A stretch of DNA of 64,000 nucleotides from Dromaius novaehollandiae (lineage: Eukaryota; Chordata; Aves; Casuariiformes; Dromaiidae): positions 17,341,001 to 17,405,000 of the forward strand of contig NC_088102.1 in assembly GCF_036370855.1 (NCBI RefSeq), read 5' to 3'. The notes below the pieces were generated by a model. The model was not told the DNA's origin and searched no databases. It was given only the letters and a program-made list of their open reading frames with translations. The position numbers were made by a program, and so were the translations under genes. This document shows, in pieces, positions 1 to 14,300 of this stretch; position 1 is the first letter of the stretch, and each line of letters starts with the position of its first letter.

Positions 1-3000
1 ATTATGTGTGAATCACAATAGTGGTACTGTTACTTTTTTATTTAATTTTACAGAGGCAGGTAAAAGCATAGCCTTGGTATCATCTGCAGTGATTATTTGT
101 TGCTTACAGGGATTTGAGGTTATATTAAAGTGTTTGACAGTTTCACAGGAAACTTCTCTGTGCAGTAAAGCATCCCACTTTTTACATAGGCTTAGTCAAC
201 GGGTAGAAGTTAAAAAAACTTCTGTTGGGAATTTGGCTGTGGCTGCATTTATGAATACACTTCTTGAGGCATTAACTAGTTACTCCACTTAATAATTGTT
301 AAAATGGTAAACCAACTAACATTTTAACAAACTAACTTCTTGCTGCTTCCCTCTGCTGGATAGTGCCAGTAGTGCTTAGTTGTGTGTCGCAGACTCCATA
401 TCATTAACAACCAGAAGAAACTTCTCTATCACCTTAGGAGCAGAGAAACAGAAAACACAGATAATATAGTATGAATCTTGTTCTGACTCCCACTACGAAT
501 TTTTCAGTATTCAGGTTAATCAGCAGTCATGGAGCTGTAAAATTGGCAGAAATTCATAGGTATAGAATAATAGGATATCCTTGGCTCAAATAAATAGCCT
601 CCAGTCTAAGCCTTTAATCCTGGGAGCTCTTCTGTTGAGGAGAAAACGGTGCTGAGCTGGAGCCCCTGTGGGAACAGCATCTTTAAGGGCACCTGAAACT
701 ATTTTGATCACTGGGCCCTAGAATAGATTGACAGCAGGGCAAAGAGGTGTAATATGCAAGAAGTCAAATTAATTATTGGACATATACGTTGAAAGTGGTG
801 TTTTTAATAAAATAAGCCTCCAGATTATTGTGTGTGTTTTGCTTCTTTTCATAGGTTTACATAGCCAAAAGAGACTACTGCGATAATGGAGTTTGACTGC
901 CTGGCTGCTGTTCTATGACCAGTAACAACAGTACTTGAACTAGAGCATATATTTTAGGAAAAAAAAACCAAACCCAACCTTCTAATCTTGGTTTCCAGTT
1001 TCCAGTGACAGAGGGCCTCCCACGACATGGTGACATTCCCATGGCTGACTCCCCTTGTGCAGCTTGGCTCCCCTCACACAGCCAACGGGTCTCATTTCAG
1101 GATTTAAATGTCCAGCTTCATTTTTCAGCCACTGAACCTAGTACATCTTTGTCTCCAAAACTGACAAAGTCAATCATCAGGTCTGGATACTTGAAATGGA
1201 GCAGCCTGGACAGTTTTGTAGCTGTCTGAGTATCCAGGCATAGGATTTTACAACCTGAAAACAACAGTTTTCAGTTGTCCCATCAGTCCCCACTGCAGAA
1301 AAGGGCTAGCTTTTGAGACACAGTGGTGAAGCTGATGTTCATCTGAATATCCACAAACATCCCCAGGTCTCTTCAGAGTTATCATTTCCCAGGGTCGTAA
1401 ATGAGGCCTACGCTTTTGTGCTTAGATGTCTGACTTCAGGGTTGGCTGTACTGAAACATAAGCCATTTGTGCTGAATTTACCAAGAAATTTAGATTACTG
1501 CTCTATGCTCTTAAAAGCATTTCTCTTTGTGTTAATTTTAGTTACTGTATCTTTAATTTAACATCTTTGTGATATTTTTTCATTTTTCTTGGGTAGAAAC
1601 TTCACCTCAGTACGCAGCTAGCTAAGAGTCTTCTCCAGAACTCCAGCTTCATTTAAGCTGACCATTTTAAACTGCAGCCATTTGAAACTGTAACTACTAG
1701 TTTTCTCCTCCAAGAAGGAAGTTTTGGCAAATGAAACACAACAGTACGTAAATCACACTGTTATTAGATTTATTAGATTTTGTGCCCTGGCTTCTGCTCC
1801 TTCAAATTCTAGAAGTGCATCAGCAAATACACATCTGCAGACAATGACAAGGATTTCATTTTCAGTTAAATTCAGGAGTATGAGAGGTCTCCTTATCATT
1901 GTAGAGAGTTTGGGACGTTGAGAACAGAGATGAAAACATGTCCAGTTCTGTTTCATGACTTAACTCCTTGAGTAAAACAAAAATAAACATATTTTCCATA
2001 ATGGAAGAAGCTGACCCAATAAAACTAGGCTCTATCCTGCCTGTAGAAATTTCTTCCCCTGAATCCAGCACCAGCGCTAACCCTCACAGTTTATTTGCTT
2101 CTGTTTTATGTTAGAATTCTGTTTCAGTTTACAGAAATCTTGTCAAACTTCTACTGGATATTTTCTGCCTGGTTTACATTGAGGTTAGAGTTTACAGCAT
2201 GAACAAAGAGCTCTGAAACAATCTTATTTTAATTTTTGTCACACACTGTCCTTCAACCAACAGTTTATTAAGCTGGAGTCTTCTTGAGCAGTTGCTTATA
2301 CTTCTATTGCTAATGTCCAAGCAGGGCTCTAGATCTTCTGGAAAAGACAGATCTTTCTTATTAAGCACGTTAATCGAGTGTCTTCAGTCTGGAGATCTGC
2401 AGACCACCCTTTGGGTCGCTAAGTCAAGTGTCCCCCCCACTACAGCCAGCTATCTGGTCTACTGAGCTGCTGCTCCTTGTGAGCTGCAAGGCACCAAGCT
2501 TCAACACCCTGTAATAAATTTGAGAGCTATTCTACAAAAGGAATGAAAATCACAGAAAGAGAAAAGGGCATCCCTGATAGCTTTAGTCCTTATAATGACA
2601 GAGAATGTCATTACAAGAAAACTGAAACTCCTGGATGCTCCTGGGCAGTGGACCATGCCCCATGCTTCAGGGGATGACTGAGCAAAATAAAATCTCCACT
2701 AATCCTACTAGAGTAACCACAGAAAGAAATAGCCTCTTGGTCTAATGCTAGTATGAGCAGTAGTAAGAACACTAGTTCCCTTTGCCTCTGTCTTGACCCT
2801 TGCTGTCACTATCGTCAGTGCTTCAAAGAAAGGTAGGGAAAAAACCAACAATACAGAAACTACTTATGCAGCAGAATGCTGAGGCAGAACAGCAGGAAAA
2901 AAAAATCTTTTCTGGCCTCTCAAGTAATCCGCAAAGCTCTGAAATGTGAGTTCAATGTGGTATAAATAGTACTGTCTGATCCCTTCTCAATACCACCTTG

Positions 3001-6000
3001 GAAACTGGACATTGAGAGATTCCTGTTGTAACTTTAATTCTCTATTTCCAGTTCTCTGGTTCCATCAAACAGTCCTGTTGGTGGGGTTATCACATTTCCA
3101 CTTAAAACTTTTTATGTAACTTTTCCTCAGCGCCCTGTTTGGAAAACTTATTCCAGAACTGAAGTTTCCGGGTGGTTAGGAACATTTTTTCACTGCCTTT
3201 CTGATAGCTGGACTATGTGAAGAGGTTTAAGACCCTCTAAGGTTTTTGCCTTGCCAATCTGCCAAGTACTGGAGGCTCTCTAATCTTAGACCCAGTTGTG
3301 CCACATTGGTACTCTACTTTTTCGGGTACCATTTAAAGTTACTGGGAAACTGCTGTAGACATTCTCTGAAGGGAGGATAAAGAACACCAGGGCAGTTTGG
3401 ACCGTAGTGAGTGAATGAAGCAAGTGAAGAGTTTTGAGCTAATGGACCACACACTTTGGGTCATGTTCACATTGTGATCCCAAGGTCATATGGATTAGCT
3501 TTACCATGTTTTTGCATAGACTAGATGAATAAGAACGCACTCTTGAAATTTAAATAATTGGCCAGAAAAACCCCAACCCGCTGTCTCCTGGGTAGCAATA
3601 TACATGGTCTTGAGAGTCTGCTGTTGCTCTCCCAGTGGTGTGCAGAGAGCTTTGGTTTTCAGAACATCTGCGGTGTTTGCTGATCAGGCAAGACAACTGA
3701 AAGCTTCTGTGTCCCAACAAGGGCTTTTCAAAAACTTGGTCTTGGGAAGGGCAATTTTCTCAGCAGGTGCAGGGTATTGCTTTCTGTTGGCACAGCAGTT
3801 TTGGCTTGACTAAAATGTATGTTTATTCTATGTAACTCTGAGTGTAATAAGAATGCTAGCAAAAACCACTTGGAAAAGGAAAAAAGGAAATGTTAAACCT
3901 TTACTCTGCATTCTCAGTTAAATGATTACTCCTTCAGGATGAAATTGTTCTTGATTCTTATTGTAAACCTTTCAATTTCTTACATAAATAGCATGATTAT
4001 ATTTACGTAAATAGTTGCACCCTGGAGTACAACAATCCCATTGTACACAAAAATCCTATTAAAATTCCCTGAGAGAACTTCCCTATTTTGAGCAGTGGTC
4101 TCTGTTATGCATAAAACCAGACCTCCCCACATTTTTTTTTTTATTCAGAGCCAAACTTTTCCTTTAGATGCATACACCGATGTACAGAATTGATCCCTTA
4201 GAATTCACTCCAAGGCTCCAATATATGAAAACACATAGCTGAACTGGTGATTGTTCAGAGTGGTATAATGTACTTTTAGGTTTTCTGGAACCCCATTATG
4301 AGCATTTAGACATGAGATAGCAAACATACCCAAAGGTATCGATTCATTTTTGGAAGAAACAGCTGCAACCTTGTCTTCTACCAATAGCAACTAAGTAGGA
4401 GAGAGTCTTAGTTCACAGGACATCTTTCGGCTTTTTGCCACTCAAGGTTCCAAAAACTCTAGACGGATATTTCCCCCTGGGCAGAGTGATGCCAGCATAT
4501 AAAGCCTGAGGTTTCAAAATGAGATGTAAAGTAAAATATAGCTCAGTGTGCTCTCTCAGCCACTTGGATCAGGAGGCAGGCATTAGTGTTTGACTGTAAC
4601 AGCGAAGCAAAACTTTACAGTAATAGTGTTCAATAAGCAAGTACCTTTGGATCAGCAGCTGTATACTGAATCAGGCTATCCACACTGTAGAACAGTGTAT
4701 GGATAGCAATTGAAACTATGACTGTGCTGAAGAATTGGCCATTGATCCTGCTACTTCTGCAATTTGTGCACATTTTGATGCATGCAGACAATCAAACAAA
4801 TATTTCTGTTAATCAAAGATTATCTCTGGAAGATATAAAGAAGTGTTATGAGTAGAACTCCAGGAGTAATTGATTAAAGGTTTGATTGCTGAAGCAGAAA
4901 AAATAAGCAAAAACTAGAAAGAAAAGAGGGTTCGACTCAAAATAACTAACCCTTTTTAATTCCTTACATATGAAAATGTGCACTACTGCACACATCCCAC
5001 CAATTTTGTTTCAAAGTGAAATAAAAAAATCATTTATTAGTAAGCAAATGTATCACTTTGTTTTCAATTTTTTCTTTCAAAAACTCAGTTGAACTAATTC
5101 GCTCTGAAAGCATCGTTTAAAAAAAAAACTCAAAACTTTTAGAAAGTTCAAAAGTGAGCTGTGTCTACCACATGATCCATTTCCATATTAAAAAAAAGAA
5201 AAAAGAAAAAGCCCACCCTGAAATATTGTACCCAATTTGACTTGAATTTGTGATAAGTTTTTGTTTTGCCAAAATTACAGGTTTTGGCAATCAGTATCCA
5301 TCTGAGAAGTGCAATCCAAAACTCTAGCAAATGACTTTCCTGGTATTGTCAAATAGCTATGTAGAAAAGAGATTTCTGGGTAGATTCTGTGAAGATAGAG
5401 AGTGCCCGTAAGGGTCCTGATGGATTCTGTAATGTTTCAAAACCACACAGCTGTGTGGACAGGGAGTCAAATAAACAAAGCAAAAGTGGTAAGAAACACT
5501 TCTAATTGGGAATGCAGGGAACAAGCAGGGCACAGCAGTCAGTAACTGTAGCAGGTGAGTGGAGCTAATACCCCGTGCTATTTCAGCCTGAACATGCAGT
5601 CCGTATTGTGAGAACTGACAAATCTTTGGTTTTGCAAGCGATGGCTAGTGACAGTATATTTTGTATTTCCTGACGCAGCATGAATCTAAGAATGTTTCTT
5701 ATTTCATATGGGAATGATTTCAGGATGCTAGCGACATAACTTTCAGGGAATGAACAGTCTAAAATTTCTATAAACACCAGAATCAAGGCACTTATGAGTT
5801 TTACTAAAAATTTTATTGAAGTCTGGTCATGTTGGCATATCGTGCATTTTAAATGTAAATTAGATTACTGGCGGTAGATTCAATTTAGTGGTAAAAATGT
5901 AAAGAAAACAGTTGGGCTACAGATGAAACAATAATGTAGCTGTTCTTTAGTTAAGAGAACAGTGAAATCCAGAAACAAATGGTGTTTGGGAATATTTAGG

Positions 6001-9000
6001 GTAGAGGAAACATGCTGCATATGATTAACTTGGTCAATTTTATGCAGCACAGTAGTTTTTGTTCAGCTTTGAAGGGCAGTTTCTGATAGTGAACATATGA
6101 TAGGGTGAATGGATGGCTCTGAGGCTTTGCAATGGGAACAGAAAACCTTTCATCTTTAGATCACTTGTTAAAATTCAGCCCAGACTGTGAGTGATCAATG
6201 CTGATGACTGTGTGCGTACTATTTGTTTGACATGACACCAGTTCTTCTTTCCTTCTCCCTTCCTGACTTCACTGTTTTATGCCCAGATATTGCATGTCTA
6301 AAAAGCACCATCCTGCTTGGCACTCACTGGCAATTAGAGCAGATAATGCCCTGCTGGAGTGTGAATGCTCGATTGTGCTTTATCCTTTTTAAAGGCAGAA
6401 GGAGTTCACTTCTGCTGCACTGGCATCGTTCTCTGGATGCAATACAATTCCTCTTGTCAGGATTGTCCCTGTGCACCTTTCAAAAGCTTTCAGCTTTTCA
6501 TGTTTCCTGAAAAACACCAAACATTAACAAAAATTCAGATAAAAATTTAGTCACTTGTAGAAATTTTTTTAAAAATTAGGTTTAGAGTGTAGAGAGAGAA
6601 CTATTTTATTTAGCTATCAATAAGCTCCAGAATATGCAGGAAAGTAAATCTCATTTGCTTCAGAGATGCAGCTTTATTGGTATGTGATGATTATGTGTTT
6701 ACAGCAGTCGCCGTAGCTTGCAAGCATCTGGGCTGGTAAAGATAAATGATAATATGGTGATCTAAATAAGTCAAATCTGCTCTAGGTATAAAGGTATTAA
6801 AACTGATAGCATTCATTATATGTAATTAAGACATGCCCCATTGCCCCCAATGTTAATTCTATTTTTAAGCAGGAGAAGATAAGAAAATAAAAGGGAATGG
6901 AATTGGTGAGAAATCACCCACTTGTACCAAATGCTCACGACGCTCAGATTAAAAATGAGTATCAGAGTATCATCTTGCAGGCAACAGACATCTGGGGTTA
7001 AACTCCTGATCTGTGGCTGACTCCCTTGCATATGCTACTGCTACAGCCTTCTTTAAAGGTAGTTGAAAGAAAATGTTAAAGCTTACTTAGGAGATCAATG
7101 GCTGAAAGTAGGCTGTTAGTAGCCTCCACCCTAACCATGGAGGTAGGTTGTGGAAATAACCATGCTTGGGCAAAGCACATGAGGAGAGGGAATGGCCTGG
7201 GGTGGTGAGTGTTGGTTGTGTCTGTAAAAGTGAAGTGGGAAAAACAATAAAGAGGAGGAGACACAAATGCCCAGGATTTTATCAGCCCAAGCAAGTGTTA
7301 GAGGTTAGGTCTGCAAGAAACTGGAAAGATGAAGGAGGTTTTCAGCTATGCGCTAGCTGGACAACAGGCCTGAGACCCGAGTCCTGCATTGCTGGCTTCC
7401 CGGGTTCCCAGCGAGTGGCTTATGCACAGGTTCCTCAGCTCGGCTCCAATACTTGATGACTGCAGATCCCTTCTTACGGAAAAACCCACAAGACCATAAC
7501 TCTTTGTTAGCTGTTTGGGTCAGAAAGCATCATACTATTTTGTGTTCTTGACAGCTTTTTGTCTAATTTTTTGTAAGTCTTTTGATGTACTGCCTGTTTC
7601 TATGTGATGCCAGTAGCTAGCACAACCTCTGCTGAAGCTTTTTTGTAGCAAGAAAATTATAATATGAATAAATCTTCCAGTTGTTTGAGAGGATGGGTGG
7701 GGGATAGAGATTTCCAACTGCACTTTGAATGGAAGTTGCTCAGGTCCTGCAACGACTAACAGTATTAAATTCTAAGCTGTATAGAGACATAAATAAAATT
7801 GAAATGCAAGTAATCTGAAATCATAACTGTTGCCTTTAGGTTGCTGGTTTTCTGACTGCAGTGGGAGTAATTGCATTTGATAATGAACCTCTGAGATCAC
7901 AATGTGACCATACTAAGTGTTCAGAACATTATAACAAGTTTTCAGCTTTATTGGCAAAGTTTCCTAGCTGCTGCCAGACCCCAAAGATGACTCTTTAGCC
8001 CATCTGTGTCTGTGCTCTGCCCAGAGTCTCACATGAAATGGTTGGAGTAAAAGCCTGGCCTTACTGACAGCAAAAAGAGTTTTGCCAGTGATTTCACTTG
8101 GGCCAAGGTTTGTATCTGCTTGCTTACCGCAGCAGTTGCAGATGCTCAAGTGCCTTGTATTCTCAAATGTCATTTAAAAGGCGTGAGGGAAGAGAAGAGC
8201 GGGTCTGAGCAGTTTTATGGCAAGAAGTTATGCAGCATGCTGAGAGCAGGAGCTGGTGTGTAGTTAGGTGACTTTCATTGAAAGGCCTTTAATAGCCATT
8301 AGAAGTAGTTGATGTGTTTGTATCAAAACTTTTCAGGTAAATACTTTTTGAACCACATGGTTTTGTAGTGAGAAGTCATACTTCTTGGTAACTTTTATTA
8401 TTTGAAAGCTGGAAGGGAGTGTAAGAAAACTTTTAGGAAAAGCTTTATTTTGGTGGGTGTGGGGAAGAGCATTTCCTCTTAAGTTTGTTTAAAACCCTTT
8501 AACCCAGAAGATTCAAGGTTAACTGGTGGGCGGACAGTTTCCTGATCAGAATGAGAAACAAATATAAGATGTCATGACAATTTAAAAAAAGAAAAGAGGA
8601 AAACTTCAAATGAAACGGAAATATTTAATACAAATAATATTTGCTTATACTGTTTTATAAGAGCTACTCCTTCATGTGTTTCACTGTGAATTACCATTGT
8701 GCCATGTTGCAGAACTTCCGAGTACCTTCAGCTTTCACTAGGACTTTGAAATAGTTGAAAACAGTTACTGGTTATTCTTTCTTATCAGTAAGGGTGATAT
8801 TTTAAGTAAAAGACGAGTGTTTTTTGACCTTGATCAGGGTAGCATGTTAGATATGTGATGTGCAAACTGAGAATGGCTGCTCCGCTGGAACTGGTTTTGC
8901 TTTTGGGTCTGAAATTCCCTGCTTCCAGGGCTCGTGGCTGGGCAGAATCCTGCTACTTCATTAGCAGTGGGTGGCTCAGGAGGCTGCAGCCTGCATCTGT

Positions 9001-9190
9001 CTATGGTACCATATGTCCTGCGGATTGGTCAGTTTGTGGGGAAAGGCTTCAAGCTGGGGTGTCTCCCCTCTGTTCACTTCAACTCCCAAGTCGGTATTTA
9101 TTGATTAGTACAACTTTCATTGTTTTCTCTTATGTACAAACTGGAATTGTTTTGGCAAGAGGCTTCGATACCCTCTCTCAAGTAGGAAAT
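1..9190. other. AT-rich intergenic DNA, no gene seen
   Basis: No reading frame in this stretch exceeds about 160 codons, and none shows a recognisable domain, paired splice sites or codon bias on either strand. CpG is scarce, as expected for vertebrate intergenic DNA. The longest frame (8855-9340, +) starts in unremarkable sequence and overlaps a MIR-like remnant, so it is not called. The block lies upstream of the GSC gene and could hold distal enhancers, which cannot be recognised without cross-species alignment. Confidence 0.6.
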
Positions 9191-9310
9191 CCAGTTCAGT
9201 GGTTAAACACTGACTGGAGATTCTGGAGACTGAATTCAGTGCTTTGCTCTCCCATTGTTTTCTGCCTACCTTTGGCTAAGTCACTAGGGCAGGAGAAATT
9301 CATGTCACCT
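9191..9310 (+). repeat. MIR-like SINE remnant (tRNA-related half)
   Basis: The order of short blocks resembles the 5' half of MIR/CORE-type SINEs: a 'gtggttaaacactgac' box-A-like start, a 'ctggagac' block, a 'gaattcagtgctttgctctcc' block like the usual 'gaatcccggctctgcc', then 'tttggctaagtcacta' like 'cttgggcaagtcactt'. Identity is low, as expected for an element inserted before the amniote radiation. A RepeatMasker run with MIR and sauropsid SINE models would decide. Chance resemblance is possible. Confidence 0.45.
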
Positions 9311-11339
9311 GACTTCAGCTTCTATGAATTAGACATCTAATCTGAGCTTCCTCTGTGATCAAGGGAGAGAGACAGGCACCTCCAGAGGATAATTCATCCC
9401 CATTAGAGGTGTCTGCTGTCTCCAGTGACTATAGGAAGATCAGGCAACTGGCTGAGATTCATACACCTTATTTTTAGATGCCTAAAATTAGGCAAAGCAA
9501 ATCCCACACTTAGTTTCCCTAGGCCTTCTGTCTTCTGGCCATTACACAAAAATATAAAAGTCCATTAAAAACAACGCAATGTTATGGCTATTCAAACTGG
9601 ATGAAAACAGGGTCAGTTTGGAAATCACTGGTTGATTATTAGGCCAAAGTTTTTAAAGATGTTTAGGTATCGAAAGGCTTAGAGAGGTGCCTCCTGAGGT
9701 TTTTTATCTCTCCCAACTTCTATAGAAATCATAGGAGGTTTTGAAAATCTCACAAAATGCCTAGCTGTGTTTTGAGGTACATAAACATCTATAAAAATCT
9801 GTCCTTACTCTTATCAGAGAGAGTACTACGTTAAAATGCATCCAAGTCTCCAAGTACCATTTCTCTTGGCTTCTATGCTCCCTCTACCCATGCATCCATG
9901 CTCCATGGCCCCCTGCCCCAGCAGAAGAGGTGTGCTTGGATGGGGGGACTATGATGTGACACACAACACTCCAGTTCTCCTCTGCTGTTGGATAATTCAT
10001 TAGAATGAGAGCTGAGGCAGGGCTGGGAGAGAATCAGTAAATCATAGCCTCTCCTCCTCTTCAGCTGAACTGTGTAGAAACTGGGCATGGTGGAGAATCT
10101 AGTACATAAATTTTATTAGGTAGAGTTGACAATTCAACAGTGACTGTGAAACTGGCAAGCTGTGGATGCAACACAGAAGATGTAAACTTAATCTGCCCTG
10201 TATTTTCAGCTCCCTTTGAGTCTCTAACTTCTTGTAGAGCATCTCCATCAAGACCAGCATGTTAAGAGTTAATGCATGGTCTGGGAATGAATGTATATAT
10301 GTGTGGTGGGACTGTTCCTCCCTTCTGATTCTCCCTCCCTTTCCTTTTCTTTATGTGAACAGACTTGCTCACCATCCCCAGGAGTGCAAGAGGCAAAGGT
10401 GAGAGGGAAGCTGACAAACAAGGAAAATAATTCCTTTGCCCACCCCTAGTGGAAACTGTTAGCTACAACATGGCAGCTGAGAGACAGAACAACTTAACCC
10501 AACCAAGTCTATTTTATTATGTTCCCGTGTTTATTTTTCCTCTGTATTTATGACTTAGGATGTTGTTTTTGGTGTGGAAAAGACTCTAAAGCTGTAGATA
10601 TGTGTTGTAATTATACAAATTCCTCTGCATGGAGTCTGTTAAAAAGATTGATCTATTTTTATGAGGACACACACAAATACTCATTTTGATGGACCTCACT
10701 GGCATTTATTGCAGGCCTGCCACTACTAAAATTTAAAGCCAACCTTGTAAATTTTATGGAAACTACATGCTGCAATTATTAGCCTGAAGACCTCCTGTCT
10801 CGCAGGAATGAGTCAGATTTTGCTTTCCACGTACACTGTGGTTTACACCTGAAAGAGATTAGTGGGGACCACCAGTAGCTTGAAAACCTAATCTCCAGTA
10901 TTTTGTTTCCAGTTTAGCTCTGAGAGATACTCCAGGTGTTCTAATTAATTAGTCATTGTAAGTCACTGTGTCACTATTGTGCATGGACCAGCTGTTTTCC
11001 TGGTGCACTTTTCCTTTAGGAGTGTTTTAAATTAAAAGTTGGTTTATATGCTTTTTAATGTTTAGAAACAATTTTTGTGACTGGAGAAAATGAACAAAAA
11101 CAACCTCCAACAAATCGATTTAGGAGAAATCAGGGCAAATACTTGAAGCTGAATGTTTCATGTAATAGTGTAACTCTGAGGAGTTTTATCTGAGCATGAA
11201 GTGCACTACCAACATAATGGATGATCCAGTTAAATGTCATAAGCAGATCTTGTTGTTGTTTCTGTGGTAAAATTCCCACTAACGTCCAGGGCTAGCCATA
11301 AGGCTTGCAGACTCCCTTGTCCAGTAGGCCACTGTTGGT
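9311..11339. other. Intergenic DNA, possible unassigned old repeat
   Basis: No gene is visible. Around 9475-9790 the phrase 'gatgcctaaaattaggca' and related forms ('gtttaggtatcg', 'aatgcctagctgtg') recur. They resemble degenerate repeats with 'ttaggcacctaaa' motifs seen in sauropsid genomes, but I cannot assign a family. The rest shows nothing that I can name. Confidence 0.4.
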
Positions 11340-11398
11340 CTTCTCACTGTCTTATTTTATAGTCACAGAAACTGAGGCAGACAAAGATTTAGTAGATT
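11340..11398 (+). repeat. MIR-like SINE fragment (core region)
   Basis: The string 'cttattttatagtcacag' followed by 'aaactgaggcagacaaagat' matches the MIR core section usually written as 'attttacagatgaggaaactgaggcacagagagg'. Only about 60 bases are recognisable and the flanks have decayed. It is an old, immobile remnant. Confidence 0.55.
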
Positions 11399-14300
11399 AA
11401 ACCTACCAACCCAATAAATCAACAGGGAAAAATGAGAATAGAGACAGATGTATGGTAAGTTTTAACACTATGCAAAGTATAAATATTAGTTTGTGTATTG
11501 TGCATCTGTATGCTGTCCAAAAGGCAGCATACGCTAAAACTTTACTCACTGTTTGGGACTGATGGGTGCGGTGGTCTGTTGCAAAGGAGAGCTCAGTTGG
11601 TAACAGGCAAAACATAGTTAAAGAGGAGAAATCAGGTGGGATCTAACAACCACGAGTTATGTTTATCATGTGGCCCATTATAGTGAGGCTTTAAAAAATG
11701 GTATTAATCCCTAGCCTTCTCATCCTTCAAATCAAAATAAGTCTTTGTTCTTGGTCAGATCATTTGGATCCCAAAGGGGAAGGAGAGAGAGATATCCGTG
11801 AATTCCTCATCTTGTGAGATCCTGCCAGTCCCTTGGAGATAGCTGGCACAGCCCCAGTAGCGCCTTTGGGCACCCACTCACCATCTGCACTCAGGACCTT
11901 CCTGACAGTGCACATCCTCATGCCCTGAGTGCCAGCCTTGGCCCTGCTCCACCTCTGTACCCGTGCTGCCGAAGGTGTCCTTTACTGATGGCTGTGCCAG
12001 CGTCTTGGGACTGCTCTGCAATGGTGTAACTACCCAGAGGCGGAGTCTAGCTACTCAAAGCCTAGAGAGGGCCCAAGTCAAACTTCCACATTTCAGAGGT
12101 TAAATTCAGAGCTGATGCATGCCGGGATCTGATTATGAAATTCCCACCTGGAAGTTGTCAAAGAAGGGTAAGTATGTGCAGTTACACTAACTGAGATTTA
12201 AAATAGAAGAGAGTGGGACCCTTAATTTTTCAAGTCACCAGAGACAGTATGAAGTAATACAAAGTTTACATGCTTCCTTTGCAGCATCCTGTTTTGGTTG
12301 CTCTGAGAGGAAGTATTAGAAGAGGTCAGCCACTTCTGTGCCTTCGTAAAGTTATTCCTACATTCACTACTTTTGTTAGTGAGATGCAACCTGATGTTAT
12401 GTTTTTCACTCCTGTTTGAATGCTAGCAAAAAGCAAGAACTGAAAATAATTGAGTTGGACAGAGAAACGAAGGGGAAGTTCCTCTGCTAGAGGTAACTTG
12501 GGTGACTAGGAGAAAAAGAAAGAGTGAGCCTTGGTTATTGGTGGAATTGCCACAGAAGTGCTTGAAATAATTTCTTACCAGTCTGGCATAGTAAGAGAGT
12601 GTGTCAGGATCAGAAAATGACAGTAGTAATCCCTCTCCACTGTGAGAGGGAAGAGTAACTCAGCAAAGCATTAGTCTGTGCAGCATATCTGGAAAATATA
12701 TTCGCTAAAGAGCTCACTTCTGGGACCCAGGAATGACAGAATGGCAGGCTGTCGTAGGGATGTCGCAGTTTCACAAGAGGATGTGGGCATCCTGACCTGA
12801 TCTTCAGATTGAGGATGGTGATAGAAAAAGACCTTGAAAAGACATCTTTTAGGATCCTAGACAAAGGGTAGGTCTATCCATCCTTCTGATAATGGATTAG
12901 ATTAGCTGTGATTATTACTAGATTGCTAAGGAAAAAGTGGACTTAAAGCAAGATTTTTAAATGAGTCGAAATGGCGATGAGCATTTGAGGGAACATTATC
13001 TGTTGTTGTCACAAGGTATGTAGGGAGCTCACCAAGAAAATGGGACCTATAATGATGGACTTTTCTGGTCATGCTGGTTTACAGTAGACCATGGCTTCCC
13101 AAAAGAAGAAGCTAGGCCGAAATCTACACAAGCACTTAAGTCCTGGGGGGAGGAGGAGGGGGTTCAAAAGGGGATTAAGGCCAAGAATGCCTAACTGCTA
13201 CTTCAGGTGCCTGAAAATCCATGGATCAGACACTGTTTTGAGTGTCAGGTGGGGAGCAAAGCTGTCCCCCTGCTGCCTCTCCCAAGAACCTTACAGGCAG
13301 TGCCTGCTCATGGAAAGTGGGTGATGGGGGTCTGAACTGCCCAGGCTGAAGAGTGAGGGGGACCTGGATCCCCTGCCTTCCACTGCAGCTGCAGGAAAGA
13401 ATATCAGCAAAGTGAGGTTATTTTAAGAGCATGGGTTTTCCACCTCTATAGTGCATATCTTAGGTCCCTGACAGGAAGCCCAGTTCAACATAGATCTTTC
13501 TTTGCAGCCTAGTGAGGTGCAAAAGTCCTTGACATCTGTGGGGTTTCAGATGTAGCCTGTTCTTGCATTAGTTTAGGGGAGTAAAGAGGAAGAACTGTTC
13601 TCGGGCACCTCTCTCTCTCCACGCACTGCAGAAGGCACTTAGCTCTTCAGAGCATGAACATTTCCGGACTCTGCATATCCCATGTCTTTGCCCTGAGCGC
13701 AAGCCCTACCTTAGCCAAGAGCACTGTGCTGTTTCTTCAGAAGTCTTTAATGTACACAGGCATGTTCATGCTGTACATGTTTTCCAGTTCTTCACTGTTC
13801 TGACTTGTGAGGCCGGACTTTAAAGGGAGCCATGTTAATATAGGGAATTTCAAAGCGTAAAATTATGTAACAGTTTTTCTGGTGAATGTCTGTGCCCTCG
13901 TGCAGATAAGATAGGATTAAGGGACCTAGTGCCATCTGTGCATGATGCATACGAACCCATGCTGGTCTTACCCTGTGGTCCAGCCTGTAGCTTAGCTGCA
14001 CTGGTTTGGGGGCCCAGTTAGGTTGGTGGGTATAAGCATCAGCTCACTGACACAAAAGAATCAGCTTATCTCTCTTTTACTCTAAGCTGTCTCTACACAC
14101 AGAGATGACTGCTCCAGTTTACTCAAGTCATACATTTTAGCTTTTCCTCACAATCACAAGAAGTATAAACTTCTTTTTTATTAAACAGTGCTGAGTTTTC
14201 CACATCACAAATAACAACTCAGGGATGGGACCAGATTAGCTGAACCTTCTGCCCAATGAAACGGCTTAAGAGATTTGGTCCTGTTAAACTGAAATGCAAC

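Noticed and set aside
8855-9340. A 161-codon + strand frame
   Set aside because: It overlaps a MIR-like remnant, has no domain, and lies in AT-rich intergenic DNA where a few such frames are expected by chance.
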